Assembly (NCBI RefSeq): GCF_000471905.2
Contig: NW_006496517.1
Span: forward strand, 937,257 to 1,001,256
DNA from: Amborella trichopoda
Lineage: Eukaryota; Streptophyta; Magnoliopsida; Amborellales; Amborellaceae
Length of the DNA: 64,000 nucleotides
Reading direction: 5' to 3'
In this document: positions 1 through 11,990 of the stretch, in pieces
Numbering within the stretch: the stretch's first letter is position 1
Layout: each line of letters begins with the position of its first letter
The notes under the pieces: generated by a model
What the model was told of the DNA's origin: nothing
What the model saw: only the letters and a program-made list of their open reading frames with translations
Database searches by the model: none
Program-made: the position numbers and the translations under genes

Positions 1-775
1 ATATATATAGGGAAATGGTTTCATGCAACGGTTGTATAGTATTATAATGCAACAACACATCTAGAAAACCATGTTTTTGGCATTTGTATGACCCCCAATT
101 TACACACACATTCTTTTCATCCTCATAATCAATCTTACAGAAAAAAAAAAAGGAAAAAACAATTTGCACCCTAGATATGATAAAAATTAGTACCCTCCAA
201 CAGTGAATCTCGACTGTCTATTTGGTGAATTTCAAGATTTAGGCCTTAACAAATTCAAAATCATTTTTTTTTATTTTAACATGGTTAATCTAATGATGTT
301 AATGCTATATAAAAATTTTGGGAATAAAAATATCATTCTAAGGCCTATATCTAACCATCTCACTAAAATGGACGGCTTATGTTAATTGGGCTAGAAAAAC
401 AATTTCTATGGAGTTTTTTTGAAAATTTTCTTTTTTTGTGATTGTTCTTTATATATGACAGGAGTGTACATTTAAAAATTCGTGACAAACAAATGTCTCT
501 AATATGGTTTATGAAGATGATTGCATTATACTACTATATCTTGCCCATCTAATAAGAGTATTTGTGTCAATATCACTAAAAGGTAATATATACTTTTATT
601 ATTTTTATAAGGGGTAAAGTTGAAATTCTTACTAGAGGATAATGTACTCTATAAATAAATAAAGTTCAAAGACATAAACTTCCAAAATACCATTGTACTT
701 TTGTAAAAGTTTCTAATTTTCCCTTAATTAATAATTAAGTTAACTATTAACAAAAATATTTTTTAATAAATACAC
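1..775. other. AT-rich intergenic sequence
   Basis: No gene seen. The stretch is AT-rich with short homopolymer runs, and the only open frames are short and lack recognisable motifs. It ends in the 5-bp target duplication (tacac, 771-775) of the adjoining solo LTR. Confidence 0.6.
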
Positions 776-3312
776 TATCACGACCCCGCCCCCTGACCCT
801 TACCGCACCATGCCGGAGGGCGACAGAGTGCGGGATCGCGACCAGAGGTAGCGAATGCCACTCAGGTTGGAATGCGCTCAACACTTTAGAAAAGTGGTAA
901 TCAAAGCAAACCATGAAATAAAGCAAAACTCTAAACATAAACAAGTAAGATCTGGGCAAAAATAAAATTGAAGCTACGTAGAAGAAGTACTAAGATATGC
1001 CATTATATAAACATCTTGAAATAGTACATCTCTTTAAGGCACAGGAGGCCAAAAATTACAAAAATACATAGTTCCCAAAAGACAACCCAAAACATGGCCC
1101 ACTACTGACAAACACATACAAGCAAAAGGTCTTCTTTACAGGTACAAGTCTTCAACGACCAGATCGATCTCCCCTGGCCGGTAGTCTTTCAACCTACAAC
1201 TTCTACTCTACAGGGAGGGAAAGAGAGGAATAAGTTATAAAGCCCAGTAAGAGGATCTAGTAGTTATGTATCTGTGATATGTCTATTCAGGCATCATAAA
1301 GAATTCTTTTGTTGTTAAACAATCATCAAGGAAAAAGCATCTAGTTAGAAATCGGAAAAAGCATCTAGTTAGAAATCTTACCCATGCATTCATTTCATAC
1401 GGCATATCGAGTATCATGGTCATCATAAAATCAGTATCACTATGAGTACTCACAGTCATATATTCAATTATTAACCACTCACTTCGTAGGTTCACCTACT
1501 CCCTAAGTATAAGCCATATTCATTAGGCTGAGCCAATCTTATTATTTAAAACTTCTACTATCTCTTGGGAAAGAGGGCAATGACAAGTGGGGAACTCCAC
1601 TTCGTAACGCCCTCGCACTTACGCACTCTTTCCCCAGCGAACTTTGGGGCTTTTGATAAGCACTTGTCTTGCAAGGCACAATTCACTATTTTCTCTTTAT
1701 AAAATACAGACTTTCGGGGGGCACAACACCCACCCATCATACTTTTCACCTAACTTCCTTCCTATCATACAGAGAGTTAGGGAATATTGCCGGCCTTAGT
1801 CAAGTCATCATACCACCACGGGTAACCCGTGCGTAGCGTCAATGAATCACTTCACTATTATTGATCACAAACGAGGGTCATGCTTGAAGCATGCCGTCAT
1901 ATTACACTTCACTTTGGTGCTCACGCCTTTCATATTGCCAATGCATAGAGTTTCAGTATTTGGCATTCATTATATGGCATTTCCAATTAGCTCATGAATA
2001 TTACATGACATTCACTAAATAACATTCATGCTCATTCAATGCATAAATATCACAGGGCACTCACTAGATAGCATTCACACTCACAACATGCACAATTTCT
2101 GGAAAGTTCTGTCAATAATGACATCATCCCCATAAGATAGGCGTAACTCCCAATCTAGGAGCTCTTCAAGAAAGTCTTAATATGCAAATTTGAAGTGTAC
2201 CCACAAACCTTTCAAATAGTGGTGGTTTAAGAGAAAAATGATCTCTTTTGGTCAATCAAATTCGGTGACACTTTGACATTAATTCTGAGTTCCTAAGAAG
2301 GTTATCCACAGTGACATATCTTCACGTTTAGTCATATAACTCTTAAATTAGGGAAAAATTTCAAAATATGCTCAACAAGTGATTTTAAACTTACTCATAA
2401 ATCTTTAAAATGACTATGGTTTGGAAGAAAACGGGCGTCATTTGGTCATTTAAAACGTATGACAACAGAAACATTGATTTTACAATTATTAAAACTGTCT
2501 ACAGTGACCTATATATGTAATTGAGAGTATAGCTTCTCATTCAGGAAGAATTTGAACATGGTTTTAACATGAAAATTATAGTGAACACACACACTGTTCA
2601 AATGGAGGTGATTTGAACTAATTTGGACACTTGTAAGTCATTCAAAAGTTTTGTCCAAGGTAGATGACTGTAGCTGAAATTCTGCTGTCTGTTAACAGTG
2701 ACATAGTCTTACTTATTGGAGCATATGTCTTAACAAGTACAAAATATCACGATTTAACAAGAATAAAAGTTGTAGTAGACACACATAGCTTTCATTCAAA
2801 ACTGATGTGAGCCCATTTGGATCCCGTTTGGTTACTGAACTATTAGATACAAAAACACTTGTAATTTGTGGAAATTCATTCTCCCCTTTTCTTTCCCAAA
2901 CTCTAAATGCATGCATGAACATAAACCATTCACAGCAATATTCTTCAACCCATAGTTGACAAACAGTCAATAGTTACTCTATCTAGACTAAAATTTACAG
3001 AAATATTTGGCAAGTATTTTGACTATTCACAAAGGTTATAGAATCATGGATTCTAGCACCCAATTTCAAGGTTCTAACCTCATTCTTATATGTCCAAACA
3101 TCATGCATGAAACACTTATGATGCACACTTCCAAATCCACTTACCTTAGAAGCACAAAGCTCCAAAATCCTTCTCATCCAGTCCTCTTTAACTCTCCCAC
3201 TGGCTGCTCTAATAGTGAGCTAAGGGAGCCTCCTTCAAGTCCTCCAATTTGCCTTAGAGAGAGAAAAAGGATGAGAGAGTGTGGGTGGTAGTGGAGTGAG
3301 GGGAAAGAAGAA

Positions 3313-3322
3313 GGCTTAAATA
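3313..3322 (-). promoter_or_regulatory. TATA-like box of the solo LTR
   Basis: The minus strand reads TATTTAAGCC, followed by a CT-rich stretch (around 3290 down to 3225) like a transcript leader. The position about 500 bp inside the LTR start fits a U3 promoter. No transcript evidence is available. Confidence 0.4.
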
Positions 3323-3410
3323 CTCCTCTGATGGCATTCCAAAGCTGACAGTTGGCGCGCCACTCCCATGCAGCTGGGCAAGTGGCCATGCATGGCAGTG
3401 ACGCAGTCAG

Positions 3411-3760
3411 TGCTACGCGCGCGGCGATAGTCTCTTACACGGGCGGCAATAGTCCCTTACGCGAGTGGTGTTAGTCCCTTACGCGCGTGGAGATAGTCCC
3501 TTACACGCGTGGAGATAGTCTCTTACGCAAGCGGCGATAGTCCCTTACGGGCATGGAGATAGTTTCTTATGCGCACGGCGATAGTCCCTTTCACGCGTGG
3601 CGATAGTCTCTTACGCGCGCGACGATAGTCCCTTACGCGCGCAGCGATAGTCCCTTACGCGGGCGGTAATAGTCCCTTACGCGTGCTGTGATAGTCCCTT
3701 ACGCGCGCGACGATAGTCCCTTCTCTTCTATGTGTTGTGTTAGTCCCTTCGCTATACATC
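3411..3760. repeat. 20-bp GC-rich minisatellite inside the solo LTR
   Basis: About 15 imperfect copies of a 20-bp unit around the core gatagtcccttac, followed by variable GC-rich bases such as gcgcgcggc, run at steady 20-bp spacing. The core is well kept and the CpG-rich spacer varies. The array lies in the U3 part of the minus-strand LTR, upstream of its TATA-like box, so it could have been a promoter-proximal repeat. That role is inference. Confidence 0.9.
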
Positions 3761-3864
3761 GGACGATGCTTCACTCTCCCCGCCTTGCAGGTGACTTAGA
3801 AAAATCTTAGGTCGTTACATACACCTATCACAACTCATTCTAATATGGGTGTGGTTTCTATAAG

Positions 3865-4060
3865 GTTGCAAACTTAAACAATTCAATTAAGGTGCACTTC
3901 CAAATTTCATCATAACATATAATTTTGTTGTAAAAAATTCTTAGGATTATCTTAAAATTTATTTTCATATCTAATTATAAAATTTTAAATTCAAAAAATG
4001 GTTAAAATCAAGTAGACCTATAAATATATGAAAACCTTGAAATGGACGGTCTAGATAACG
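3865..4060 (-). repeat. Dispersed repeat family, copy 1
   Basis: The reverse complement aligns by eye with 34345-34530 and 40258-40490. Shared blocks include attttataattagatataaa, the stretch around gatttaagataatcctaag, and gaaggtgcac. It is a short AT-rich non-coding repeat, probably a MITE; boundaries are approximate. Confidence 0.65.
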
Positions 4061-5563
4061 TGTTTCAAGATGCATTATTTATAGGTCTCAAAACTCTGTT
4101 TTCTTTCATATTCATACATCTCGATGTAGAGATGATCGATTAGAGGGTTTTTCAACATTAAAACAACATTTTCAATAGATTTTTTAGATGCATATGTGAT
4201 TCCTTATATAAATTTTTCCCTTCAACCTTTGTATTTTGAGGGGTTGTTTACTCTAGACAAGCCCTATAAATATTTTAAAAGTAACTTTCCATATAAAATT
4301 TAAAGGAAAAAGATCGTGTAAGCCAACTAGCTGATGGAATAGTATAAACCCAACATGCCATATTGAATCATCTAAAGAGTATTTTGGTTAATTTATTTTT
4401 TTATAAATTATGCTATTAATATTTTTATTAGGTCCACCTATTTTTAAAGAGTAGATACTCAAAATTTCAAATGAATTGGATTTATACAAAAAAAAATTAA
4501 AATTTAAATACAAAATATAATCGTGACCATATGTTAGGCTCAGATTCAATCTAGGCCATCAACGTTTACTGTAGCTATCAGCTAGCAGGCTAACCTAAAA
4601 TTCTCTCTATTTTAAAATTGCATTTTCTAATGAGATTTTTTTATAAATTACTTCAAAATAATAAATTATTATTATGAAATAAACTATTCAATGGGAATTT
4701 TTGAAAGCATTTGAGACAAATGAAGGTGCACTAAAGATGGCAGGAAGTATAAAAAGTCATCGATCAAACACGTTGGGTTGACTAAGAAATGTATATACAT
4801 TAGCAAATCCGATTCCTATATCTGAAATGTGTTCCATTCAACATTAAAAATGGCTGAAGAACATTTTTTGTGGCCAACTCTAAGCTGATAAATATGTTAT
4901 TAGTTTTGCTATTAGGTCCTTTCCTAGTTAAAGAGGAGCTAATAAAGTGCCTATTGAGTTCTCCTATCTAAAACTACATGCTCTTGATCGTCGATTTTAT
5001 TTTATTTATTTATTTTTTTAGGAGGGGTCCCTTCCGTTAGTCTAGAATGTAGCATTACAAAAAGTCTAAGTGCTAATTAATTAAGCCCAGGTTCTTTTTC
5101 CAAAACAAATTTTTTCTTGGTAAATTAGTGATAGGAATGGAACGTGATCTCGAATATTTAACTAAGAGCACATATAGTACGTTTCCTCGGGAGCATTGTA
5201 TACTTCTGCTCCCTCAATCAAACGACCTACTAGTGAGGATTATAGGAAATTTGAGAACCACCTAAGAAAACACTAGATAATTATTCTTGAAAGAAAGAAA
5301 AATGAAATTTGAGTATTAAAATTGGGATCTCACCATCTAAAACTTAGATGGTTTCTATTCAATCTTGAGATACTATTTTTTTCAAGTGTTTAGAGGATGC
5401 AATTAGAATTATTTATTTATTTATTGAGATTAATCTATGTATCAAGGTTATACCCCCAAAATTTAGGGTCCTAAAATTAATTGTATATTGAATTTTATCT
5501 GAAAAAGTAAATGCACAACATACTCTAACAAAGCAGCTACCTTAAGGCGAGCTCTCAAAAAAA

Positions 5564-5565
5564 AA

Positions 5566-5602
<37 letters not shown>

Positions 5603-5604
5603 AA
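5564..5604. repeat. ATAA microsatellite
   Basis: A run of about eight to nine taaa units with minor interruptions at its left end. Confidence 0.95.
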
Positions 5605-7277
5605 GAGAAAAGAAAACAAAGAAAGAAACGAGAGGCAACTGTGTTGGCTGCCCACTTTTGCAGCACCGTTGGAGCCCTCTCACTCTCTCTCTTAGAGCCA
5701 AGCAGCTTGGAAGTAGGCATGGGATTGTGCTTTCAAAATAGCAAGACATTAGTAACTTCAAGTCTATGCTACCCATCTTAATTGCAAGCTTCCATCATAA
5801 AGAGATAGAAGCCAACATTATCCTCATAAATGTTTTTTCCTCAAGACGTGTCTTTAACTTAACAATTGTTTATTTATTGCTAACAACTTTGAGCTTTTTC
5901 TTTCCCCACCTTCTCATGTGTTACTTCGCTCTTTTCATCAATCTTTTGCTTAAAATATGTCTATCCATTTATAGCCTTGGGAATCTCAAAACCCAAATCA
6001 AACTTGGCGCCTATAATCTTCCCTCTTGTAAAGTAGTATGTGCCGCACATGCAAGGGTTTTGGGTCGGGCCAGCCTAGGCCTTAACCCAGCCCTTGTCCC
6101 CATAAAGCCAGCCAACTCAAACCCAGCTCTAGCTTGTTAGGGTTGGGCCAGAACATGTCATGGCCAGGCTAAAACAAAAAAAACCAAAAAATGAGAGAGC
6201 TCGGTTAGGTTGGGCTGAACCGCATTGCCTTAGCCCAGCTCTCAAGCCACAATTGGTACTTGGGCGCTATATTTTTAAGACCGAGCCGACTGGGCCATTG
6301 CCAGCCCTACGCATCTAGAGTGCAATCTGATAGCTTTCAAATATCTATAAAAAAAGTTTATATAAAGCCACAACAATTTGGTACTATTGCTATAAAAAGT
6401 AAGAGAAACTCGTGGAGAAAAGCTTGTGATATGTGCCTTAAGTTGATGGTTTAAAGTTTATAAAGTGGGTACCAAATATAAAAACCCATCCTCACATAAA
6501 ATCCACCACAAAGGCCATGACTTGTTTGCCAAGTTGGGTATTTTGGTCCAAAAGAAGCTCAAGTGAAATTGATCCCCTACATGTGCTCACCATCAAATAA
6601 ATCCGGCGAAGTGTTGAGCGACGTAGTTTTCAGAAATGACCATTATACCCACTCCAAAACTAAGGAAAATTCCCAACAATGACGTATCTAGCCTTATCAA
6701 AATAGTTTATGCCTGTACCAACCATTTCTCTCTTGCTAATCAATGTTAATGCGGAACACATGAATTCACGAAAGAGAGTTGCTGCTCTACGGGGTCCGTT
6801 TGGATCCAAGGTCCGTTTGGGTATTTCAAATTTTTGGGTTACACATACTGTTGAGAGGATTGTTTTTTTGTTTCTTTCACGGTTTCAAAAGTTAGTGATT
6901 CAGATTGGAACTAGGTGGTTCGAATTGAAAATCAATAGAGCCAATTCAAATCATGTAAGATATTGAGAATTAATTATAGCATCGAGCATTGGTTCTGGCT
7001 AGCCCCACCTATTTTTTTTGAACTTTTTGGATTTCCAATTCAGTAGGTCAGATCTCCAATCCAAATCACGGATATGCCAAACCGATCCGTTTATTAAAAC
7101 ATTAGTATGTTTTATGACGTTGGAGATACTGTTTTGTTTATCCTTATCCATTTTTTTTTTGTAGGTGATGTTGTCCTGGTCAGTTGTAATAACTCGAGGT
7201 CTTTTTGGCAATCTCTGAAGGAAGGAGGGGCATTTACGTCATTTTATCTTCTATCATCACCCTTTCTGTGCCTTTTC

Positions 7278-7287
7278 CTATAAAAAA
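7278..7287 (+). promoter_or_regulatory. TATA box of the NST1-like gene
   Basis: Ctataaaaaa sits about 500 bp before the start codon and is followed within 30-40 bases by a CT-rich leader typical of plant transcripts. It is the best core-promoter candidate upstream of the 7788 start. The transcription start, near 7310-7320, is inferred. Confidence 0.5.
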
Positions 7288-7314
7288 AAAGTAAATTTTT
7301 CCATGTTTCTCTGT

Positions 7315-7787
7315 CTTTCTGATTGATGGCCGCGATTTTCAGACAATCAAAAAACACGACTCAGCTTCAGAGTTCCATAGCCGCAAATTCCTCTGCGAAG
7401 CAAAAGAAACTGTAAAAAGGTAAGCTCAAAAACCTTCACTCTCTCTCTCTTCACTTTCTCTCTCCTCTGTAGCTTACAATAACTCTTTTCCTCAAACAAA
7501 AATCCTCTCTCTCTATTTCACCGATTAAGTTTTCAAGAGCTGTAAAACTCTTTTTCTCTGACCAAAAAGTTCCGTGACCCGTGAATCAGGGTTAGGGCTC
7601 GCTTCTTCCTTTTCAATCCACACCTCCAAAACTGTAAATACCCTATACAGAGACTTGCGGGATTGGTATAACTAGGGTTTCGACCTCGCAACCACCCATT
7701 TACGAAGATTTCTGGTTTCGTATGATGCTTGCATATGTTCTTGTATCGGATTTTTAGGGCAAGCTTCGGATTAGGGTTGTTTTTGCA
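7315..7787 (+). promoter_or_regulatory. 5' leader with probable UTR intron
   Basis: The stretch between the TATA box and the start codon is rich in CT repeats and has no coding signal. A good donor (aaaag/gtaagc) occurs at 7420. The best acceptor seen is ggatttttag/gg at 7756-7757, which would give a 338-bp UTR intron. An earlier acceptor at 7471-7472 would make an intron of about 50 bp, too short for plants. Both splice sites are predictions from consensus only. Confidence 0.4.
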
Positions 7788-10700
7788 ATGTGTATACTCT
7801 GTGTGGTTTCAAGGTCAGCTCGTCGAGCCCTAGCCATGCTCCCATGGCTCGTAGTCCCCATGATTTTCCTCTGGTTATCTTCTCAGCTTTTACCCCCAGG
7901 TCTTAGGTTTGAGGCCACGTCTCCACGCTTAGCTTGCGCCATGGTGCTCTTGTTCACGCTCTTCTGGTATGAGGTCTTGATGCCTCGCCTTTCAGCTTGG
8001 AGGCTTTGTAGGAAAGCTCGAATGCGAGAAAAGAAGAAGGTTGAAGCTTTTGAAGCTGCTCGTAGAAGGAAGACAGCAACTCGATGTTGCAGGAATTGCA
8101 GGGGCCCGTATAGAGACCAGAATCCAGGTGGTGGGAGGTTTATGTGCACGTATTGTGGCCATGTTTCTAAACGCCCTGTTCTTGATGTTGAGCCCGGACC
8201 TGGTCCAGGGCCTGGGCATGGGGGTCAAGAAGGGATGGGATTGGGTTTAGGTGTGGGCTTTTTGCAGAATGGGAATGGTGTGTCTGCTGAGTTCCAGGGA
8301 AAAAATGGTAGGTTCTGGGATAAGAAGTTATTGGAGGATGGGGTTGGCTGGGGTGGCTCCAAAGGGCAAAATGGGGATTGGGTCTCTGGTTATTGGGGCA
8401 AGAATAATGATGGTGGGGGTGTAATTGGAAGCCTCTTTTTTGATGAAGATCGGTGTTCAAAGAAGAATTCTTTCGGCGGGGTTTTTGTTTTTGGTTTTAG
8501 GGTTTTTACAACATTTTCTGTCAGCATTCAATGGCTATGGGGAAAGATTTGTAGATGTGGGTCTTTGGGTCAGGATGGGTCATTGGACAGTGGGAGAAAG
8601 GGAACAGGGAAGAAGGGGGCAAATGTAGTTGGGTATCAATGGAGTAGAGGAGAGAAAGCAAGAAGGAAGGCAGAGGGGAGAAGGTTGGCGAGGTTAGAGA
8701 GAGAGAGTTGGGAAGAGGAGGAGAGGAAACAGAGGGAGGAGGTTGCTCGGTTGGTGGAGGAACAGAGACGATTGAGGTGTGAGAAAATGGAAGCTGATAA
8801 AGCAAGCAAAATGGAGGTGGAGGATGATAGAGACAGAGAGAGTAGGAGAGAAAGGGAGGGTGAGAAGAAACGGCATGAGAAAGGAAAGGATAGAGAAAGG
8901 GTTACAAGCAAGGATAAGCCTAATGCTGATGGGGATGATTCCAAAAGAAGGGTCTGGCAGGGAGAGTTAGACATGAAGGGTGGAGCTGAAAGGTATGATA
9001 GGAGCATGAGCATGAAATTTGAGCCCACAAAATCGACAGAAAAGTCAAGAACTCATGGTAAATACGGTAATTCCAGGTATCAAGACAATACAAGAGCATT
9101 GGCTCCTTATCCTTCAAGGGGTTCATACGGCAGTTTTGTTCCTTCATTTTGGGGCAAGGGCTTTCGCTCTTCATCTGGTTCTGTTACAAAGTTTAACAAG
9201 AAGCCCGTGAATTCTGGAGACCTCTCTCGAAGTTCTCTTTCTGACAGCTCTAATGGATCTACGATATCACAACCAGTTACCAGAACCCATTCTTCCTGGA
9301 ATAGGATGTCATGGGCTGGGGTTTTGGGTGGAGTAGTTGATTATGTTCCAGCTGTTCCCCCTAGAAGTCCAAATGCTTCAAGCTGTAGTTCTGGAGATGC
9401 ACATGGCAGTGGTTTTGAAGGGGACACAAGCACTCTCCAAAGAAGCAGCAAGGTCATGGGAACTGCTTCTCATGCTCCTGTAAGTCTTGCTTACTAGAAA
9501 TTTTTTTATGCCTTTTAGATAACCCATTTCTGCCCTTGTTTGAAACGTTTCGTGATGTATTATATATGCTGAGCTAGATAAGTTAAAGACTGAATGGAAT
9601 GTAGGGTACGTTTATTTGTTTCTTTCTTCGAAGATGCTGATTTTTTTCAATGCGTTTTTGGTAGCCCATTTGAAAGTTGCATGATATGTTATTCATATTG
9701 AGCAAGATACAGTTAGAGAGATTAACTTAATGTGCAGTACATTTCTTCATTTCTTTCTTTGGGGATGTTTGCTCTTGTTTGGATGATGATATTCCTGTAA
9801 CAAAACATGTGGACCCTTATACTCTGTTTTTGTTGCAATTTTTTTTTATTGGTAAGGGTAATTTGGTCTCAATTTTTTGCTTGAATTTAAAGCTTTTCCA
9901 TAATTCAGGAACCTATGGGAGTGGCACCTATTTCGTGGCAGCATTTATTCAAGAGTCCTTCGTCGTTATCACATGAAGAAAGTATCAAACCCCAACAAAA
10001 CCAGATGTATCCACTGGACATTGGAAGTATAAACATAACAGATCAGCAAGAGTTATATAATTCTACGCATACCCATGCACGTCTTGAATCAAATATACCT
10101 GTAAGTATTGGTCCAGATACTGGTAATTCTTTAAGTGGTGATCCTTTACATCATCCTGTAAAAGCGCCATCACCACTGAATTCGGATGTGAGCGAGGTTG
10201 ACCTTTTTAAAAACCCGTGTTATGATCCGGACCCAGTTACCCTACTTGGACCCTTTTCAGAGTCACTGGATAGCTTCTCTTTGGACCCCATTTCTAATAC
10301 TACTTCTTCAACCATGGGTAGTGGGGGGTCTTGCCCCCTGAAGAGCATACCTGTATCTACAGCAGTTAGTAGGCCTGGCCCCATTGGGTCCCCTATTCCA
10401 AAAGTAGTGCCCCTTGGAGTTTCTGATGAAATCAAACCTCCCTCTTGGTGCAACAACTCAATCAAAGAACCAAATTATGGGTGTGGACAAGGTGAATGGG
10501 AGATGTGGCGTTCTCCAAACCCTGTTATTGACGAGCTTGCTTTAGTGGGTGACCAGGGCAGCTGGCTCCCTTTGTTAAGTGGGATGAACGCTAATCAGGA
10601 TGAGTTCTCTTCTTCTCAGAGACATATGCTGAGGCCTTGCTCAAAGGAAAAATGGTTCCTTGACCAACATAATTCTAGTCCCCAAGTCACTAAACTTTCC

Positions 10701-10862
10701 ACTCCCGTGGAGAATGGCAACAGTTTTGGAGAGTGGGAAGGAGATAAAGATCCTGCTCCTGTTCAAGGTATGGAAAATGTTCCCCAAGGTGTGGAAGTGG
10801 CTGAGAATACTGTAATTACTTCTGGCAGCTCTCCATTTCCCCAAGCATGTTGGTCCAAGTGA
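7788..10862 (+). CDS. NST1-like membrane protein, two exons
   Basis: Resembles the plant proteins annotated as stress response NST1-like, whose biochemical role is not established. Exon 1 is 7788-9479 (564 codons, phase 0). The intron 9480-9908 has donor cct/gtaagt and acceptor aattcag/ga. Exon 2 continues in frame to a stop at 10860-10862, giving 881 residues. The start MCILC is chosen because this N-terminus is typical of the family. Residues 17-36 and 48-66 are hydrophobic and look like two membrane segments. Residues 101-123 hold two CxxC pairs (C101/C104, C120/C123) around the GPYRDQNPGGGRFMC block, a small zinc-ribbon-like motif. Residues 130-180 are glycine-rich, and about 285-380 is a Lys/Arg/Glu-rich probable coiled coil. 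The C-terminal half is Ser/Pro/Gly-rich and probably disordered. A consensus donor (ccaa/gtgagt) overlaps the stop, so the true protein may continue in a further exon. No internal stop or frameshift is seen. Confidence 0.85.
9480..9908 (+). other. Intron 1 of the NST1-like gene
   Basis: 429-bp T-rich intron with a gtaagt donor and a pyrimidine-rich acceptor ending ttcag. Its removal joins the two long open frames without a shift, adding a Glu-Pro junction before the GVAPISW block. Confidence 0.85.
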
Positions 10863-11242
10863 GTACCTACTTATTTTAGTTTCTGAAATTGTCTTGATTG
10901 AAGCATGAATATCTGGTATTGGCGTTGGTTGCTATAACCTTTGCGTTTTGATTGTAGACATATGCAAGTTTTCACCTTCTGGAAATGTTTATTTCTGAGA
11001 TTCTTCCTCGGCCAAATTGACTGCATCTTTGAAAACTGATATTTATCTTACATTTATAACATGTGGGATAAAATTCATTGGGTGGAAATTTGCAGGTTTT
11101 TTCCTTCATTTCCACTTGCTTCCAAATATCAATAGAATCCTAATGTCGTTTGTGCTTAATCTATTCGAATTTAAGTGTCCTTCTGGAGGCCTTTAAGGTA
11201 CCATTTTCCATGGGATTCGGTTGTATCATAAGGGAAAGATTT
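10863..11242 (+). other. Downstream intron or 3' UTR of the NST1-like gene
   Basis: T-rich non-coding sequence directly after the second exon. Whether it is intron or 3' UTR depends on use of the donor at 10859. An acceptor-like gattgtag occurs near 10955 but leads into an unconvincing short frame. Confidence 0.4.
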
Positions 11243-11730
11243 GTATACTTCTCCTACTGCATATAAGATATATAATTCCCCCCTTCATCCAGCCGTCCAA
11301 TTTAGATCAACTGAGCTACTGACCGTTTGATATGGATCCGACGCCTCAAAGTATTTTATTTGTTGTTTTTTTATACGTAGTTTATGAATATGAAATTTGG
11401 TATGTGTCATCATATCAATGGGGCACACCTAAAAAAAATATTAATTTTTTTTTTTGATAAAATATAATAACCAAAATACCCCTTGAAACTTTCAGGAGTA
11501 TTTTGGTCATTTTATTTTATTAAGAATATTTTTTTAATATTTTTTACAAGTGCGAGTTTAATAGAGGAGTGGACGCCCAAAATTTGGTATCAAACTAATT
11601 TTTAGAAAAAAATTAAAAATAAAATAGTGTAGAGATGTGACGTGATTGGGGCCATCTCAACCATTCATTCAAAATGAATGGTTCTATAGGGGGAGGAAAC
11701 ATATAAGTTTTATGCTGTAGGGGAAGCATA
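11243..11730. mobile_element. Mutator-like MITE
   Basis: A 488-bp non-coding element whose two ends match over roughly 40 bases when inverted. The left end begins gtatacttctcctactgcat. The right end inverted begins tatgcttcccctacagcat. The flanks gaaagattt (11234-11242) and gaaagcttg (11731-11739) agree at seven of nine positions, as expected for a decayed 9-bp target duplication. Long inverted ends plus a 9-bp duplication is the Mutator-like pattern. It lies just downstream of the NST1-like gene, possibly in one of its introns. Confidence 0.65.
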
Positions 11731-11779
11731 GAAAGCTTGCCCATATCATAATGCTTGTGTAATCTTCTTAAGATTAGGT

Positions 11780-11990
11780 ATTTCATTTAGCTTCTTCATT
11801 TGTGCTTGAATGATCTGCTTGGCTAGGAAAATATGATCAGACTGGTGGAAGTTTGCAAATAATTTTGCACTCGTACAGAAATATATTTCATTTAGCTTCC
11901 TTCATTTGTGCTTGAAAGATCTGCTTGGCTAGGAAAATGTGATCAGTCTGGTGGAAGTTTGCAAATAGTTTTGCACTCTTACAAAAATAT
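11780..11990. repeat. Tandem duplication, 105-bp unit
   Basis: Two adjacent copies (11780-11884 and 11885-11990) of a non-coding segment starting atttcatttagctt differ at only a handful of positions. Confidence 0.95.

Larger units (their letters stand above)
776..3819 (-). mobile_element. Solo LTR of a gypsy-type retrotransposon
   Basis: Read on the minus strand, this 3044-bp block starts TGTAACGACC and ends GGTCGTGATA, an imperfect terminal inverted pair. It is flanked by the 5-bp direct repeat tacac (771-775 and 3820-3824). A 5-bp target duplication, TG start and absence of any coding domain are what a solo LTR left by LTR-LTR recombination shows. On the minus strand a TATA-like box (3313-3322) is followed by a CT-rich leader, as in a U3/R boundary, and a GTAAGT donor-like site lies near 3145. 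LTRs this long are known in Tekay/Del and Tat-type Ty3/gypsy elements, but the family assignment is inference because no internal region is present. The terminal TA in place of CA suggests point mutation after insertion. Confidence 0.75.
3825..7270. other. Intergenic sequence with simple repeats and MITE remnants
   Basis: No gene recognised. It holds one copy of a dispersed repeat (about 3865-4060, minus), an ATAA microsatellite (5564-5604) and two GC-richer patches. The patch at about 6040-6310 ends in gccattgccagccctac, like the end of hAT-type MITEs elsewhere in this window. The patch at 6791-7092 is bounded by ggtccgtttgg and an imperfect inverse, ccaaaccgatcc. Neither has a clear target duplication. 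Confidence 0.5.

Noticed and set aside
3411..3760. CRISPR-like regular spacing of repeats
   Set aside because: Units are contiguous 20-bp tandem copies without unique spacers, in a plant LTR.
5766..6140. 124-codon plus-strand frame
   Set aside because: Low-complexity hydrophobic start running into a GGCC-type MITE patch; no domain or codon bias.
7883..8460. Several minus- and plus-strand frames inside exon 1
   Set aside because: They overlap the well-supported NST1-like frame and have no motif of their own.
8636..9028. 130-codon serine/leucine-rich frame on the minus strand
   Set aside because: Antisense shadow of the Arg/Glu/Lys-rich part of the NST1-like exon.
10955..11040. Possible third exon after the acceptor-like gattgtag
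   Set aside because: Gives a short, hydrophobic tail that stops quickly and does not look conserved.
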